Assembly (NCBI RefSeq): GCF_025994435.1 | Contig: NZ_BAQK01000050.1 | Coordinates: forward strand, 62,001-126,000 | Length of the DNA stretch: 64,000 nt | Origin: Gluconacetobacter johannae | GTDB lineage: Bacteria; Pseudomonadota; Alphaproteobacteria; Acetobacterales; Acetobacteraceae | Reading direction: 5' to 3' | Shown: positions 8,581 through 17,220 of the stretch, piece by piece | Layout of the letters: each line of letters opens with the position of its first letter | How positions within the stretch are numbered: the stretch's first letter is position 1 | Made by a program: the position numbers and the translations under genes | The notes under the pieces: generated by a model | Seen by the model: only the letters and a program-made list of their open reading frames with translations | What the model was told of the DNA's origin: nothing | Database searches by the model: none

Positions 8581-8865
8581 TCAGGCCGCGCCGTGCGTCT
8601 GGCAGTTGGTCGGACAGACCCGCGCGCAGGCGCCGCATCCGACGCATGCCCCCGCATCCGCCATCGCCATGACCTGCCGGTCGATATCACCATCATCATC
8701 GTCGTCGGAATCGACCAGGTTCCCGTCCTCGTCGACGCCGCGCAGCGTCATGACGCCGCGCCCACACACCTTGTAGCAACGGCCGCACCCGATGCAGACC
8801 GCCGCGTCAATGGCCAGCAGGTAGTCGGGGGTCCAGTTTCGTCCGTCGCGCGTTACTGCCGTCAT
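8581..8865 (-). CDS. fdxB: FdxB, nif-specific ferredoxin III
   Basis: This 94-residue ferredoxin has two four-cysteine clusters: CIGCGRCYKVC (about residues 24-34) and CVGCGACARVCPTNC (about 74-88), enough for two [4Fe-4S] clusters. Between them is an acidic stretch of consecutive aspartates (DSDDDDDGD), often seen in FdxB. It is likely an electron donor in nitrogenase function or FeMo-co assembly. The gene follows the DUF683-type gene by 3 bp; GGAG inside the end of that gene serves as its ribosome-binding site. Confidence 0.92.
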   Translation of the reverse strand: MTAVTRDGRNWTPDYLLAIDAAVCIGCGRCYKVCGRGVMTLRGVDEDGNLVDSDDDDDGDIDRQVMAMADAGACVGCGACARVCPTNCQTHGAA

Positions 8866-8868
8866 GTC

Positions 8869-9078
8869 CTAATGCTCCACCTGTTCTTCGAGCACCTTAA
8901 GTGCCTCACGCTTTTCGGTCAGTTCGGCGTAGGCCGCCTGCGCGCGCGCGGCGACCTCCGTGATCGACTGCCAGTTCACCGGCAGATCTTCGGACAGATC
9001 GTGCAGGTCCATCTTCGCCTTGGTCGCCCGTGCCGACAGCTTCTTCAACTCGGCCTTGAGCGTTTCGATGTCGCTCAT
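8869..9078 (-). CDS. Small DUF683/CCE_0567-type nif-associated protein
   Basis: This 69-residue, predominantly helical protein (MSDIETLKAELKKLSARATK, then AKMDLHDLSEDLPVNW) matches the small conserved family found immediately after nifX and its DUF269 partner in many diazotrophs. Heptad-like spacing suggests a helical hairpin. Its biochemical role is not established. The second ATG (9078) was chosen because GGAGG stands eight bases upstream; an ATG two codons earlier (9084) lies only two bases from it. It sits between the DUF269 gene and fdxB with 15-bp and 3-bp gaps. Confidence 0.85.
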   Translation of the reverse strand: MSDIETLKAELKKLSARATKAKMDLHDLSEDLPVNWQSITEVAARAQAAYAELTEKREALKVLEEQVEH

Positions 9079-9093
9079 GGACATGTCCTCCCC

Positions 9094-9561
9094 TTATGCC
9101 CGCGCCACTTCCGGAAATTCCTCGATGGCCGCGACGGCGGCCTGGACCGCCTTCATGCCCTCGCGCGCCAGCGCCGCGTGATCCTCGAAGCCGAAGCGGT
9201 GCATGTCGCGCAGCGTCTTGGAATAGACGACCAGTTTTCCGCTGGTCAGCATCACGCGGCCGAATCCCTCATGGCTCATCTTCATCATCGGCGACGCCAT
9301 CAGCCCGGTGACCTGCTCCACCGCCAGGCCGACCGCCTGATAGAAATGCTCGACACGGGACAGCGTGTCGGGATCGGGATCGCCGATCATGGGAATGGCC
9401 CGACGCTCCTCCTTCGTAACGATATACTCCCGCAGCAGGGCGCTGTCCTTCTTGTTTTCCCACGCGCCGTACATGTCGTCGGCCCGGATCCGGCTGATAA
9501 GCGCCCGGACAAAGGGCGAGTCCATCGGGTCGGTTTCGGCAGTTGCCACGGTATCAGACAT
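9094..9561 (-). CDS. NifX-associated DUF269 protein
   Basis: This 155-residue protein of the NifX-associated family (DUF269) reads SPFVRALISRIRADDMYGAW, then WENKKDSALLREYIVTKEERR. Such proteins are encoded directly after nifX in most Mo-nitrogenase clusters. A role in cofactor or Fe-S handling is presumed but unproven. The start at 9561 has GGAGG seven bases upstream, encoded by the last codons of nifX; a TTG two codons earlier is the only other choice. The start lies 2 bp beyond the nifX stop, implying translational coupling. Confidence 0.88.
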   Translation of the reverse strand: MSDTVATAETDPMDSPFVRALISRIRADDMYGAWENKKDSALLREYIVTKEERRAIPMIGDPDPDTLSRVEHFYQAVGLAVEQVTGLMASPMMKMSHEGFGRVMLTSGKLVVYSKTLRDMHRFGFEDHAALAREGMKAVQAAVAAIEEFPEVARA

Positions 9562-9563
9562 TC

Positions 9564-10049
9564 TCAATCCTCCTCATCCAGAAAATCCATCGAACGGGTC
9601 CGGACCCCCATGACCTTACGCAGCCACGGCGGCGGATTGCCGACCATCATCGCCTGCACCCGCGCCACGACCGAGGCGATGGTCTCGGGTGCGGAAAGCT
9701 TGACCGGATGGATCTGCGCGCGCACGACCTTTGCCGCCGCGGGTCCACCGATCGCAAGAACGAACAGCAGGTTGCACCCTGCCAGGGCGTCCACCTTCGG
9801 GCCGATCCTGTCGTCGACATCGGTCTGATGCGCGCCCGATTCATCCGACACATCGTCAAAACCCACGGCTTCGACGAACTGGGCATCCGTCGGGGTGACG
9901 TCCCAGATCGCAAACCGCCGGGCCGAGCCGAAATGCGCGTTCATCGACTTCATGTCCTGCGTCGCCACGGCAATACGCAGCTTCAGGCTGGGCGCATCCG
10001 CCTTGTCCCCCTCGTTTTCCGTTTCAATGAGTTGCAGGCGGACTGACAT
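9564..10049 (-). CDS. nifX: NifX, FeMo-co precursor carrier
   Basis: This 161-residue protein has the dinitrogenase iron-molybdenum cofactor-binding fold shared by NifX, NafY and the end of NifB. Recognisable parts are LKLRIAVATQDMKSMNAHFG (about 30-49) and RRFAIWDVT. NifX binds NifB-co or VK-cluster and transfers it to or from NifEN. The start at MSVRLQLIE is supported by GGAAGAGAG upstream and lies 26 bp inside the end of nifN, so the two genes are coupled. Confidence 0.92.
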   Translation of the reverse strand: MSVRLQLIETENEGDKADAPSLKLRIAVATQDMKSMNAHFGSARRFAIWDVTPTDAQFVEAVGFDDVSDESGAHQTDVDDRIGPKVDALAGCNLLFVLAIGGPAAAKVVRAQIHPVKLSAPETIASVVARVQAMMVGNPPPWLRKVMGVRTRSMDFLDEED

Positions 10050-11415
10050 GGCTGCTCTCTTCCACAATCGGGGCAGGCAGCACGTCGGCGAAATCCGCCG
10101 GCACATGATCGTGCATCTGCCCCATGAACAGATTGGCCACACGGAAAATCAGATCCCGCGTGCCGCGATAACCGACCGACAGCATATGGGCGGTACCCAG
10201 CCGGTCGAAAATTGGAAACCCCACGCGCATCAGCGGGATGTCCAGACGGTGCGCCCCCTGCCGCCCATGACTGTGCGTGACCAGCACTTCCGCACCATGC
10301 TCGCGCGCCGCATCTTCGAGGTCCGTCAGGTCTCCGATGATGACCGTCTCGGCGGGAATGGCGTCCAGAGAGGGCGAATTTCCCGTCGAAGCGACCGCCG
10401 CCACGATCTCCGCCCCCATTCCGGCAAAGAAATGCGACAGCGCGCACAACAGGTCGGGGTCGGCGCCTATGGCGATCTTGCGGCCGCCAAAATGAAAATG
10501 TCCGTCCAGCATCGCATCGACCAACTGGCTGCGTTCCCTGCGATACCGACCGGGAACGGCATTGCCCGACAGACGCGACAGCAACGCGACAAGCCGATCG
10601 CACGGGGCAAGACCGGTCAACGTCGGAAACACGGTCAGCGGTACGCCGGTCAGGCTGCCCAGCAGCTCGGCCGGCGCACGCATGTGCTCGCCGATGGCGA
10701 TGGTATGCGTCGCGCGCGCCATCTGTTCGATTTCTTCCAGCCGTGCCCCGCCCATCGTCGTCGGAATCCAGGCATCGGCGACATGGCCATCCAGCGATCC
10801 GGACAGGTCGGGCAGGACGACGGGATACAGGCCGAAACTCTCGACCATGTCCTTCAGCGCCTCGATATCCGCCGGCGTCTGATGCACACCGGGCAGGATA
10901 TTGACCTGACGGAACGGCGTGACGGCGGGCGACCACGGCAGAACGATGGACGAGATGACGGCGCTGACGGCCCTGGCCCATCCATCCTCCAGCGCGCCCG
11001 CATAATCGGGCGTCGAGGCGAACACGACCCGCGTATGGGCGAGCTCGGGCTGACGATCCATAATCAGCTTCAGGTCGCCCGCATAATCCTCGCCCCGCGT
11101 TTCGACCAGCGCCGTCGAGGCGATTCCGATGAAGCGCGGCTTGACGCGGCGCGTCAGGTTCAGCAGCGCTTCCTCCATATTGCCCGATCCGCCGAGGATC
11201 GTCGCGACCTCCTCCATGGCGGTCGTCTGCAACGGAATGGTTTCCTTGAAATGCCGCACCAGCAGGACCAGCGCGAAAGACGTGCACCCCTGCGACCCGT
11301 GGAGCAGCGGGATCGACCCGTCAATGCCCAGGTACGCAAGGGCCGCCCCCAGCGGCGCTGAGGATTTCAGCGGATTGATCGACACCGCACGGCGGCGCTG
11401 GATAATCGTGGCCAT
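10024..11415 (-). CDS. nifN: NifN, FeMo-co scaffold beta subunit
   Basis: This 463-residue protein is homologous to NifK and forms the NifEN scaffold on which the FeMo-co precursor is completed with Mo and homocitrate. The N-terminus MATIIQRRRAVSINPLKSSA and the cluster-binding HGSQGCTSFALVLLVRHFKE (about residues 39-58) are typical. GAGAGGAC before the ATG supports the start. It follows nifE by 9 bp and overlaps nifX. Length is normal for the family. Confidence 0.95.
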   Translation of the reverse strand: MATIIQRRRAVSINPLKSSAPLGAALAYLGIDGSIPLLHGSQGCTSFALVLLVRHFKETIPLQTTAMEEVATILGGSGNMEEALLNLTRRVKPRFIGIASTALVETRGEDYAGDLKLIMDRQPELAHTRVVFASTPDYAGALEDGWARAVSAVISSIVLPWSPAVTPFRQVNILPGVHQTPADIEALKDMVESFGLYPVVLPDLSGSLDGHVADAWIPTTMGGARLEEIEQMARATHTIAIGEHMRAPAELLGSLTGVPLTVFPTLTGLAPCDRLVALLSRLSGNAVPGRYRRERSQLVDAMLDGHFHFGGRKIAIGADPDLLCALSHFFAGMGAEIVAAVASTGNSPSLDAIPAETVIIGDLTDLEDAAREHGAEVLVTHSHGRQGAHRLDIPLMRVGFPIFDRLGTAHMLSVGYRGTRDLIFRVANLFMGQMHDHVPADFADVLPAPIVEESSHVSPPATH

Positions 11416-11424
11416 GACGTCCTC

Positions 11425-12864
11425 TCAGGAAATCGGGACGAGAAGCGGTGCGTCGTCAAGGAAGGCGTCGATATCGCCGACCTCCCACGGGGCGGGATTA
11501 CGCACCTCCTGCCACATCGGGTTGGACAGCGACCTGTCCAGTTCCCGCACCAGGGTCACCATCCCGTCATATCCGGCGAAGGCATGGTGACGTTCCTGGT
11601 TGATATCCAGCCACGGCACCTTGGCCTTCAGCGCGACGAACTGCGTCCGGCCGCCCGACAGCAGGATGTCCGCATCGCCGCGTCGCAACTGGGCATACAT
11701 CTCGCGCGGGGGAATATTGTCGACCATATGCGCGTCGCCCCCCATCAGATCCGAGATTTTCTTCTTGTCGTTGTCGGTCGATTTCCGGACCGACGTGCCG
11801 ACAACGACCATGCCCATTTCCTGAAGGGCCGAGACGATGGACCACGATTTGACGCCGCCCGTGTACAGCAGCACCCGCTTGCCTGCCAGGCGGTCGCGAT
11901 ACGGCGCCAGGCGCTGCCAGGCGCGGGCCTCCTCGGACGCGATCAGCTCCTCGGTGCGGTCCAGCAGGTCCGCCGGGGCGCCCTGCTTCACCAGAAGCTG
12001 CGCTATGGCGCGCAACGCCGTGGACGTATCGTCAATGCCGTAGAAAGACCCCTCGAAGTACGGGATCCCCCAGCGGTCCTCCATCTTGCGCGCCACGTTG
12101 ATGAGCGCCGTCGAACAGACCATCATGTTCACGCGCGCCCGATGCGCCGACGCGACCTCGCGATACCGGGCGTCGCCGGTGATGCAGGCATGCAGGCGAA
12201 TGCCCAGCCGGTCCAGCAACGGCCGGATCTGCCACAATTCTCCTGACAGGTTGTATTCACCCAGAATATTGATATCGGTCGGTGTGCTGACCTCGGGCTC
12301 CATCGTGCCGATCACATGATCGAGCAGCGCCTCCCCGGCCAGCTTGTTTCCCAGATTCTTGGAGCCCACGAACCCTGGGGCATTCACCGGAATGCAGGGC
12401 GTCCCCAGCTTGTCCGTCGCATGGCGGCAGACGGCCTCGACATCATCGCCGATCAGCGCGGGAACACAGGTGGAATAGACGAACACCGCCGGCGGCGCAT
12501 AGCGCGCGATCACCTCGCGAATGGCCTTGTAGAGGCGCTTTTCCCCACTTCCCATCACGATGTCCATTTCCGTGATGTCGGTGGTGACGCCCAGGCGATA
12601 CAGCGTCGGGCCCGAGCTGGCGGCATGGCGATTGTCCCAGCCGTTGCCCTCGCATGCCAGCGGGCCATGCACCAGATGCACGACATCGACGATGGGTTGC
12701 AGCGCGATCTTGGCCCCGTCGAACGCGCACCCCCCAGCCGCCGCGCCTGGCGTCAGCGGCTTGGAACATCCCTTCTTGCGTTCCTTCTCCCCCTTGGCGA
12801 CATTCTTGTCGCATCCGGGTTCGTTGAACAGTTCGGTGACCTTTGCCTTCAGAGATTCGCTCAT
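11425..12864 (-). CDS. nifE: NifE, FeMo-co scaffold alpha subunit
   Basis: This 479-residue protein is homologous to NifD and makes the NifEN assembly scaffold with NifN. Conserved cysteine segments include GGCAFDGAK (about residue 45), LVHGPLACEGNGWDNR (about 68) and YSTCVPALIGDD (about 135), which hold the [4Fe-4S] cluster and the FeMo-co precursor. A G-rich ribosome-binding site (CCGGGGGC) precedes the ATG. It follows nifK after 66 bp that contain a 13-bp hairpin, which may lower expression of nifEN relative to nifHDK. Confidence 0.95.
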   Translation of the reverse strand: MSESLKAKVTELFNEPGCDKNVAKGEKERKKGCSKPLTPGAAAGGCAFDGAKIALQPIVDVVHLVHGPLACEGNGWDNRHAASSGPTLYRLGVTTDITEMDIVMGSGEKRLYKAIREVIARYAPPAVFVYSTCVPALIGDDVEAVCRHATDKLGTPCIPVNAPGFVGSKNLGNKLAGEALLDHVIGTMEPEVSTPTDINILGEYNLSGELWQIRPLLDRLGIRLHACITGDARYREVASAHRARVNMMVCSTALINVARKMEDRWGIPYFEGSFYGIDDTSTALRAIAQLLVKQGAPADLLDRTEELIASEEARAWQRLAPYRDRLAGKRVLLYTGGVKSWSIVSALQEMGMVVVGTSVRKSTDNDKKKISDLMGGDAHMVDNIPPREMYAQLRRGDADILLSGGRTQFVALKAKVPWLDINQERHHAFAGYDGMVTLVRELDRSLSNPMWQEVRNPAPWEVGDIDAFLDDAPLLVPIS

Positions 12865-12892
12865 GCTGCCCCCGGACAGACGCCAGTGCGAT

Positions 12893-12923
12893 GCCTCCGG
12901 GCGGGAGCGACCCGCCCGGAGGC
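12893..12923 (-). promoter_or_regulatory. Strong hairpin between nifK and nifE
   Basis: A perfect 13-bp GC-rich stem (GCCTCCGGGCGGG and its complement) with a 5-nt loop lies 7 bp after the nifK stop. No U-run follows. It is probably an mRNA-stabilising or partial-termination element that separates highly expressed nifHDK from nifEN. Function is inferred. Confidence 0.7.
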
Positions 12924-12930
12924 TCTGTTG

Positions 12931-14466
12931 CTATCGTGTCAGATCAAAGGAATAGTCAGTCACGCCCGGGTCGATCGTATCGGCATCGAGCTTGTCGAAG
13001 ATCTTGTCGAGCAGCGTCACCAGCACACGCAGTCCGCCCTGGTAGCCCCAGACCGGGAAGCGATGATGATGATGGCGGTCAAAGATCGGGAACATCAGAC
13101 GAATCAGCGGCGTATCCGTGTCACGTTCCAGATATTTTCCGTACGAGTTGCCGATCAGCAGATCGACCGACTCGGTGGCCAGCAGCGAACGCATATGCCA
13201 CAGGTCCCGGCCGCCCCACGCCTTGCAGCCCGCGCCGAAGGGCGAGGAAGCGAACAGCTCCTGCATCTGCTCTTCCCACGCCTTGGTGCCGTTGGTCGCC
13301 AGGCAGTGCTTCGGCTCGCCGCCGGTTTCCAGAATGAAACGCGCCATGCCATAGACGAAATCGGGATCGCCGTAGATCGCGTAGGTCTTGCCATGCAGCC
13401 ACGACTGGCTGTCCGCCATCGCGTCGATCAGCCGGCCGCGTTCCAGTTCCAGTTCCTGGGGAACCGGCTTGCCGGTCAGCTCGGAGATCTTCTGCAGAAG
13501 CTCGTCCGTCGCCTGCACGCCAAGCGGATAATGGAACGACGCCGTTTCCTGACCGAAGGATTCAGCGTATTCCAGCGTCTTGGGCGTGCAGTATTCCTGC
13601 AGCGACAGCGTGGCGCGGGCATTGACGGCCTCGCGGGCGGCTTCCAGCGACGTGCCGCCATCGAACATGCGGAACTCGCCATCCGAAGGCGTGTCGAACT
13701 GATCGGACACGTCGGACAGGATCGTGTATTTCACGCCCATCAGGCCCAGCACGCGCTTCAGTTCGCGGTTGTTGCCCACCGCAAAGCCGTCAAAGCCGGG
13801 AATGATGTTGATCGACGTGTCCGGGGTGCGGGTCTGCCCCTTCCAGAAATGCTCCAGGATACCCTTGAGCATATTGTCGTAGCCGGTCACGTGGCTTCCG
13901 ACGAACGCCGGCGTATGGGCGAACGGCACGTCGAAGGTTTCGGGCACCGATCCCTTGAGCTTCGCCGTGTTGATGAACGAATGCAGATCGTCACCGATGA
14001 CTTCCGCCATGCAGGTGGTCGAAACCGCGATCATCTTGGGATCGTACAGCTTGTACGTGTTCGCCAGCCCGTCGACCATGTTGTTCAGGCCGCCGAACAC
14101 CGCCGCGTCTTCCGTCATGGACGAGGACACCGCCGAGGACGGCTCCTTGAAATGACGTGACAGGTGCGAACGATAGTACGCGACGCAGCCCTGCGAGCCA
14201 TGAACGAAGCTCATGGTCCGCTCGAAGCCGGCCGATACGAACACGGCGCCCAGCGGCTGGCATGCCTTGGCCGGATTGACCGACAGGGATTCGCGGGCGA
14301 AATTCTTCTCGCGATACTCCCAGCTCTTGGTCCAGTCGGCGATCTGCGTCACCGTCTCGGCCGACGGCATGTTCTCAAGCTTGGCCTTCTCGGCCAGCAT
14401 CTGCTTGTATTCCGGCTCGCGGAACAGCGGTGCGTGATCGAGAATCTTGTCCACATTCTGTGGCAT
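12931..14466 (-). CDS. nifK: NifK, MoFe protein beta subunit
   Basis: NifK (511 residues) is the beta subunit of the nitrogenase MoFe protein and shares the P-cluster with NifD. The P-cluster cysteines are visible in PAKACQPLGA (about 69-78), HGSQGCVAYYRSH (about 90-102) and STTCMAEVIGDD (about 150-161). The start MPQNVDKILDH has AAGGGGGA upstream; the frame stays open for 19 more codons, which contain the nifD/K hairpin and no similarity. It is encoded 63 bp after nifD. Confidence 0.97.
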   Translation of the reverse strand: MPQNVDKILDHAPLFREPEYKQMLAEKAKLENMPSAETVTQIADWTKSWEYREKNFARESLSVNPAKACQPLGAVFVSAGFERTMSFVHGSQGCVAYYRSHLSRHFKEPSSAVSSSMTEDAAVFGGLNNMVDGLANTYKLYDPKMIAVSTTCMAEVIGDDLHSFINTAKLKGSVPETFDVPFAHTPAFVGSHVTGYDNMLKGILEHFWKGQTRTPDTSINIIPGFDGFAVGNNRELKRVLGLMGVKYTILSDVSDQFDTPSDGEFRMFDGGTSLEAAREAVNARATLSLQEYCTPKTLEYAESFGQETASFHYPLGVQATDELLQKISELTGKPVPQELELERGRLIDAMADSQSWLHGKTYAIYGDPDFVYGMARFILETGGEPKHCLATNGTKAWEEQMQELFASSPFGAGCKAWGGRDLWHMRSLLATESVDLLIGNSYGKYLERDTDTPLIRLMFPIFDRHHHHRFPVWGYQGGLRVLVTLLDKIFDKLDADTIDPGVTDYSFDLTR

Positions 14467-14489
14467 TGTCTGGTCCCCCTTTCCTGGGC

Positions 14490-14521
14490 GGACGTGCATG
14501 CGCCATACGGCATGCACGTCC
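14490..14521 (-). promoter_or_regulatory. Hairpin between nifD and nifK
   Basis: A perfect 12-bp stem (GGACGTGCATGC / GCATGCACGTCC) with an 8-nt loop occupies half of the nifD-nifK gap, ending 8 bp after the nifD stop codon. It is one of three such hairpins in nifHDKE. It probably affects message processing or stability. Confidence 0.7.
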
Positions 14522-14529
14522 ATGCGGCG

Positions 14530-16017
14530 CTAGGCCGCGCTTTTCCACGGGGCCTTGAACATGCCCCAGACCGGGTTATTGATCGCGAGGTCCATGTCCC
14601 GCGCGAAGATGGCAAAGCCATCGTAGCCATGATACGGGCCGGAATAGTCCCACGAATGCATCTGGCGGAAGGGAATGCCCATCTTCTGGACCGGATATTT
14701 TTCCTTGATCCCCGAGCCGACCAGATCCGGACGCATCCCTTCGATGAAGCGTTCCAGCTCGTATCCCGTCACGTCGTCGTAGATCAGCGTGCCTTCCTTC
14801 ACGTAATGTCCGGTGCGCTGATAATCGTCGTTGTGGCCGAATTCGTAGCCCGTGCCGGTAATTTCCATGCCCAGGTCATGATAGGCGTTCACGACGTGGC
14901 GGGGACGCAGGCCGCCGACGTACAGCATGACCTTCTTGCCCGCCAGCCGGGGACGGAACTTCTCGATCACGGCGTCGACCAGAGGCTGGTACTTCGCGAT
15001 AACGCGTTCCGCGCCTTCCTTGATCCGGTCGTCGAACCGTTCCGCGATCGCCCGCAGCGACGCCGCGATCTGCGACGGACCGAAGAAGTTGTACTCGATC
15101 CAGGGGACGTTGTACTTCTCTTCCATGTGCCGGCAGATATAGTTCATCGACCGATAGCAATGGATCAGGTTCAGCTTCGCCTTCGGGGCGCGCTCGATCT
15201 CGGCCAGGGTCGCGTCACCCGACCAGTTGCCGACCACCCGCAGACCCATTTCCTCCAGCAGAATGCGCGAGGACCAGGCGTCGCCACCGATGTTGTAGTC
15301 GCCGATGACATTCACGTCATAGGGCGTCGTCTCGAAATCGGCGTGGTTGTCGTTCTTGTCGAACACCCAGTCCCGAATGGCGTCGTTGGCGATATGATGG
15401 CCCAGCGACTGCGACACGCCGCGGAAGCCTTCGCAGCGCACGGGCACGATGGTCTTGCCGCTTTCCTGCTTCTTCTTCTTCGCGACCGCTTCGATGTCGT
15501 CGCCGATCAGGCCGATCGGGCATTCCGACTGGATCGAAATTCCCTTGGCCAGCGGAAACAGCTCATTGATCTCGTCGACGATCTTCTCGAGCTTCTTGTC
15601 GCCGCCGAACACGATGTCACGCTCCTGGAAATCGGAGGTGAACTGCATCGTGACGAAACTATCGACACCCGTGTTGCCGATATAGTAATTGCGGCGCTGC
15701 GACCACGAATACTGGCCACATCCGACCGGACCATGGCTGATATGCACCATGTCCTTGACCGGGCCCCAAACGACGCCCTTCGACCCCGCATAGGCGCAGC
15801 CGCGGATCGTCATCACGCCGGGGACCGACTTCACGTTCGACTTGACGTCGCACTCGCTCAGCCCGCCTTCGGCCTTTTCCTCGGCATCCGGGGCCTTGGC
15901 GACGGCCAGATGCTTCTGCCGACGCTTCTTCGCCTTGTCCGGATAGGCCTCCAGAACTTCCGCGATGAGGCGTGCGTGAAGCTCGCGGTCGTTGTTGTCT
16001 TCTTCGTCCAGGCTCAT
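14530..16017 (-). CDS. nifD: NifD, MoFe protein alpha subunit
   Basis: NifD (495 residues) is the catalytic alpha subunit that holds FeMo-co. P-cluster cysteines are seen in IRGCAYAGSKG (about residue 74) and HGPVGCGQYSW (about 100), with a third in SECPIGLIGDD. The FeMo-co cysteine lies in NLIHCYRSMNYI (about 286) and the FeMo-co histidine in MHSWDYSGPYHGYDG (about 455). The start MSLDEEDNND has GAGGA eight bases upstream. It follows nifH after 67 bp that contain a hairpin. No anomaly was seen. Confidence 0.98.
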   Translation of the reverse strand: MSLDEEDNNDRELHARLIAEVLEAYPDKAKKRRQKHLAVAKAPDAEEKAEGGLSECDVKSNVKSVPGVMTIRGCAYAGSKGVVWGPVKDMVHISHGPVGCGQYSWSQRRNYYIGNTGVDSFVTMQFTSDFQERDIVFGGDKKLEKIVDEINELFPLAKGISIQSECPIGLIGDDIEAVAKKKKQESGKTIVPVRCEGFRGVSQSLGHHIANDAIRDWVFDKNDNHADFETTPYDVNVIGDYNIGGDAWSSRILLEEMGLRVVGNWSGDATLAEIERAPKAKLNLIHCYRSMNYICRHMEEKYNVPWIEYNFFGPSQIAASLRAIAERFDDRIKEGAERVIAKYQPLVDAVIEKFRPRLAGKKVMLYVGGLRPRHVVNAYHDLGMEITGTGYEFGHNDDYQRTGHYVKEGTLIYDDVTGYELERFIEGMRPDLVGSGIKEKYPVQKMGIPFRQMHSWDYSGPYHGYDGFAIFARDMDLAINNPVWGMFKAPWKSAA

Positions 16018-16051
16018 CTTCCTTGTCCTCATCATCGGAAGCGTGGGTGGT

Positions 16052-16074
16052 GCCCGCAGGATCGTCCTGCGGGC
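16052..16074 (-). promoter_or_regulatory. Hairpin directly after nifH
   Basis: A perfect 10-bp stem (GCCCGCAGGA / TCCTGCGGGC) with a 3-nt loop lies 10 bp after the nifH stop codon. A hairpin here could protect the 3' end of a short nifH message and so give the excess of NifH over NifDK that nitrogenase needs. That role is inferred. Confidence 0.7.
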
Positions 16075-16084
16075 ATTAAGCCGT

Positions 16085-16984
16085 TCAGGCTACGGCTGCA
16101 GCCTGCTTCGCCGCTTCTTTCGCGGCCAGTTCTGCGAGCGCCTGCTCGTCGGTCTTCATGATGCCGAATTCCAGCAGCATCTCTTCCAGTTCTTCCATGG
16201 TGATCGGCGTCGGGATCGTGCCCTTGCCGGAGTTTTCATGGATCTTCCGGGCCAGCGTGCGGTATTCTTCCGCCTGCTGCGAGTCCGGCGCGTACTCCAG
16301 GACCGTCTGCTTGCGCAGCTCGGCATGCTGCACGATATTGTCGCGCGGCACGAAGTGGATCAGCTTGGAATTCAGGCGCTTGGCCAGGGCGTCGGCCAGG
16401 TCGTATTCGCGGTCGGTCTGACGCTCGTTGCAGATCAGTCCGCCCAGACGGACGCCGCCGGAATGCGCGTACTTCAGAATGCCCTTCGCGATGTTGTTGG
16501 CGGCATACAGCGCCATCATCTCGCCCGACATCACGATGTAGATTTCCTGCGCCTTGTTCTCGCGGATCGGCATCGCGAAGCCGCCGCAAACAACGTCGCC
16601 CAGCACGTCGTACGAGACGTAGTCGACATCGTCATACGCGCCGTTTTCCTCGAGGAAGTTGATCGAGGTGATGACGCCGCGTCCCGCGCAGCCCACGCCG
16701 GGCTCCGGCCCGCCGGACTCGACGCACTTGATGCCCTTGTAGCCGAGCTTCAGGACGTCATCGAGTTCCAGATCCTCGACCGAACCCGCCTCGGCGGCCA
16801 GGCTGAGCACCGTGTCCTGCGCCTTGGAGTTCAGGATCAGGCGCGTGGAGTCGGCCTTCGGGTCGCATCCGACGATCAGAATCTTCTGATCCATCTCGAC
16901 CAGGGCTGCGAGTGTGTTCTGGGAGGTCGTCGACTTTCCGATCCCCCCCTTTCCGTAGAAAGCGATTTGGCGAAGCTTGCTCAT
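16085..16984 (-). CDS. nifH: NifH, nitrogenase Fe protein
   Basis: NifH (299 residues) is the ATP-dependent reductase of nitrogenase and is also needed for FeMo-co maturation. It has the P-loop GKGGIGKS (11-18). The two cysteines that bridge one [4Fe-4S] cluster between subunits are in GVGCAGRG (Cys99) and VVCGGF (Cys133). The arginine of GCAGRG (Arg102) is the residue that DraT ADP-ribosylates in species that have DraT; draT/draG are not in this window. The start MSKLRQIAFYGKG has AGGGACG upstream. It is the first gene of the operon, behind a sigma-54 promoter and a NifA site. Confidence 0.98.
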   Translation of the reverse strand: MSKLRQIAFYGKGGIGKSTTSQNTLAALVEMDQKILIVGCDPKADSTRLILNSKAQDTVLSLAAEAGSVEDLELDDVLKLGYKGIKCVESGGPEPGVGCAGRGVITSINFLEENGAYDDVDYVSYDVLGDVVCGGFAMPIRENKAQEIYIVMSGEMMALYAANNIAKGILKYAHSGGVRLGGLICNERQTDREYDLADALAKRLNSKLIHFVPRDNIVQHAELRKQTVLEYAPDSQQAEEYRTLARKIHENSGKGTIPTPITMEELEEMLLEFGIMKTDEQALAELAAKEAAKQAAAVA

Positions 16985-17046
16985 GGTAACGTCCCTGTCC
17001 CAGTGAAACGCATGATGCAGACCGACGGTCCTGCGTCTTCCTTGTC

Positions 17047-17061
17047 GCAAGGGCCGTGCCA
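17047..17061 (-). promoter_or_regulatory. sigma-54 promoter of nifHDKENX-nifQ
   Basis: The minus strand reads TGGCACG-GCCC-TTGC, a perfect -24/-12 element. Transcription should start near 17036, leaving a leader of about 50 nt before nifH. Confidence 0.93.
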
Positions 17062-17122
17062 AACGGATGGACCCGCACATTTCGGGAATGCGGCCCATCA
17101 CAGGTCAGGATCGGGAGGATTT

Positions 17123-17138
17123 TGTTGGAAGCGCGACA
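17123..17138 (-). promoter_or_regulatory. NifA upstream activator site for nifH
   Basis: The sequence is TGT-tggaagcgcg-ACA, an exact TGT-N10-ACA site centred about 95 bp upstream of the predicted nifH transcription start. Confidence 0.88.
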
Positions 17139-17160
17139 AAGGCGACAGGATATGTAGGGC

Positions 17161-17190
17161 AAAAAAAACCCGCATCTTTCGATGCGGGTT
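17161..17190 (-). terminator. Rho-independent terminator of the nifB operon
   Basis: On the minus strand a perfect 10-bp stem (AACCCGCATC / GATGCGGGTT) with a 4-nt loop is followed by eight U residues. It lies 30 bp after the SIR2-like gene and before the nifH control region, so it insulates nifH from read-through. Confidence 0.92.
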
Positions 17191-17220
17191 CAGCCGGAAA
17201 ACAACACGGCGGCAGGCCGA

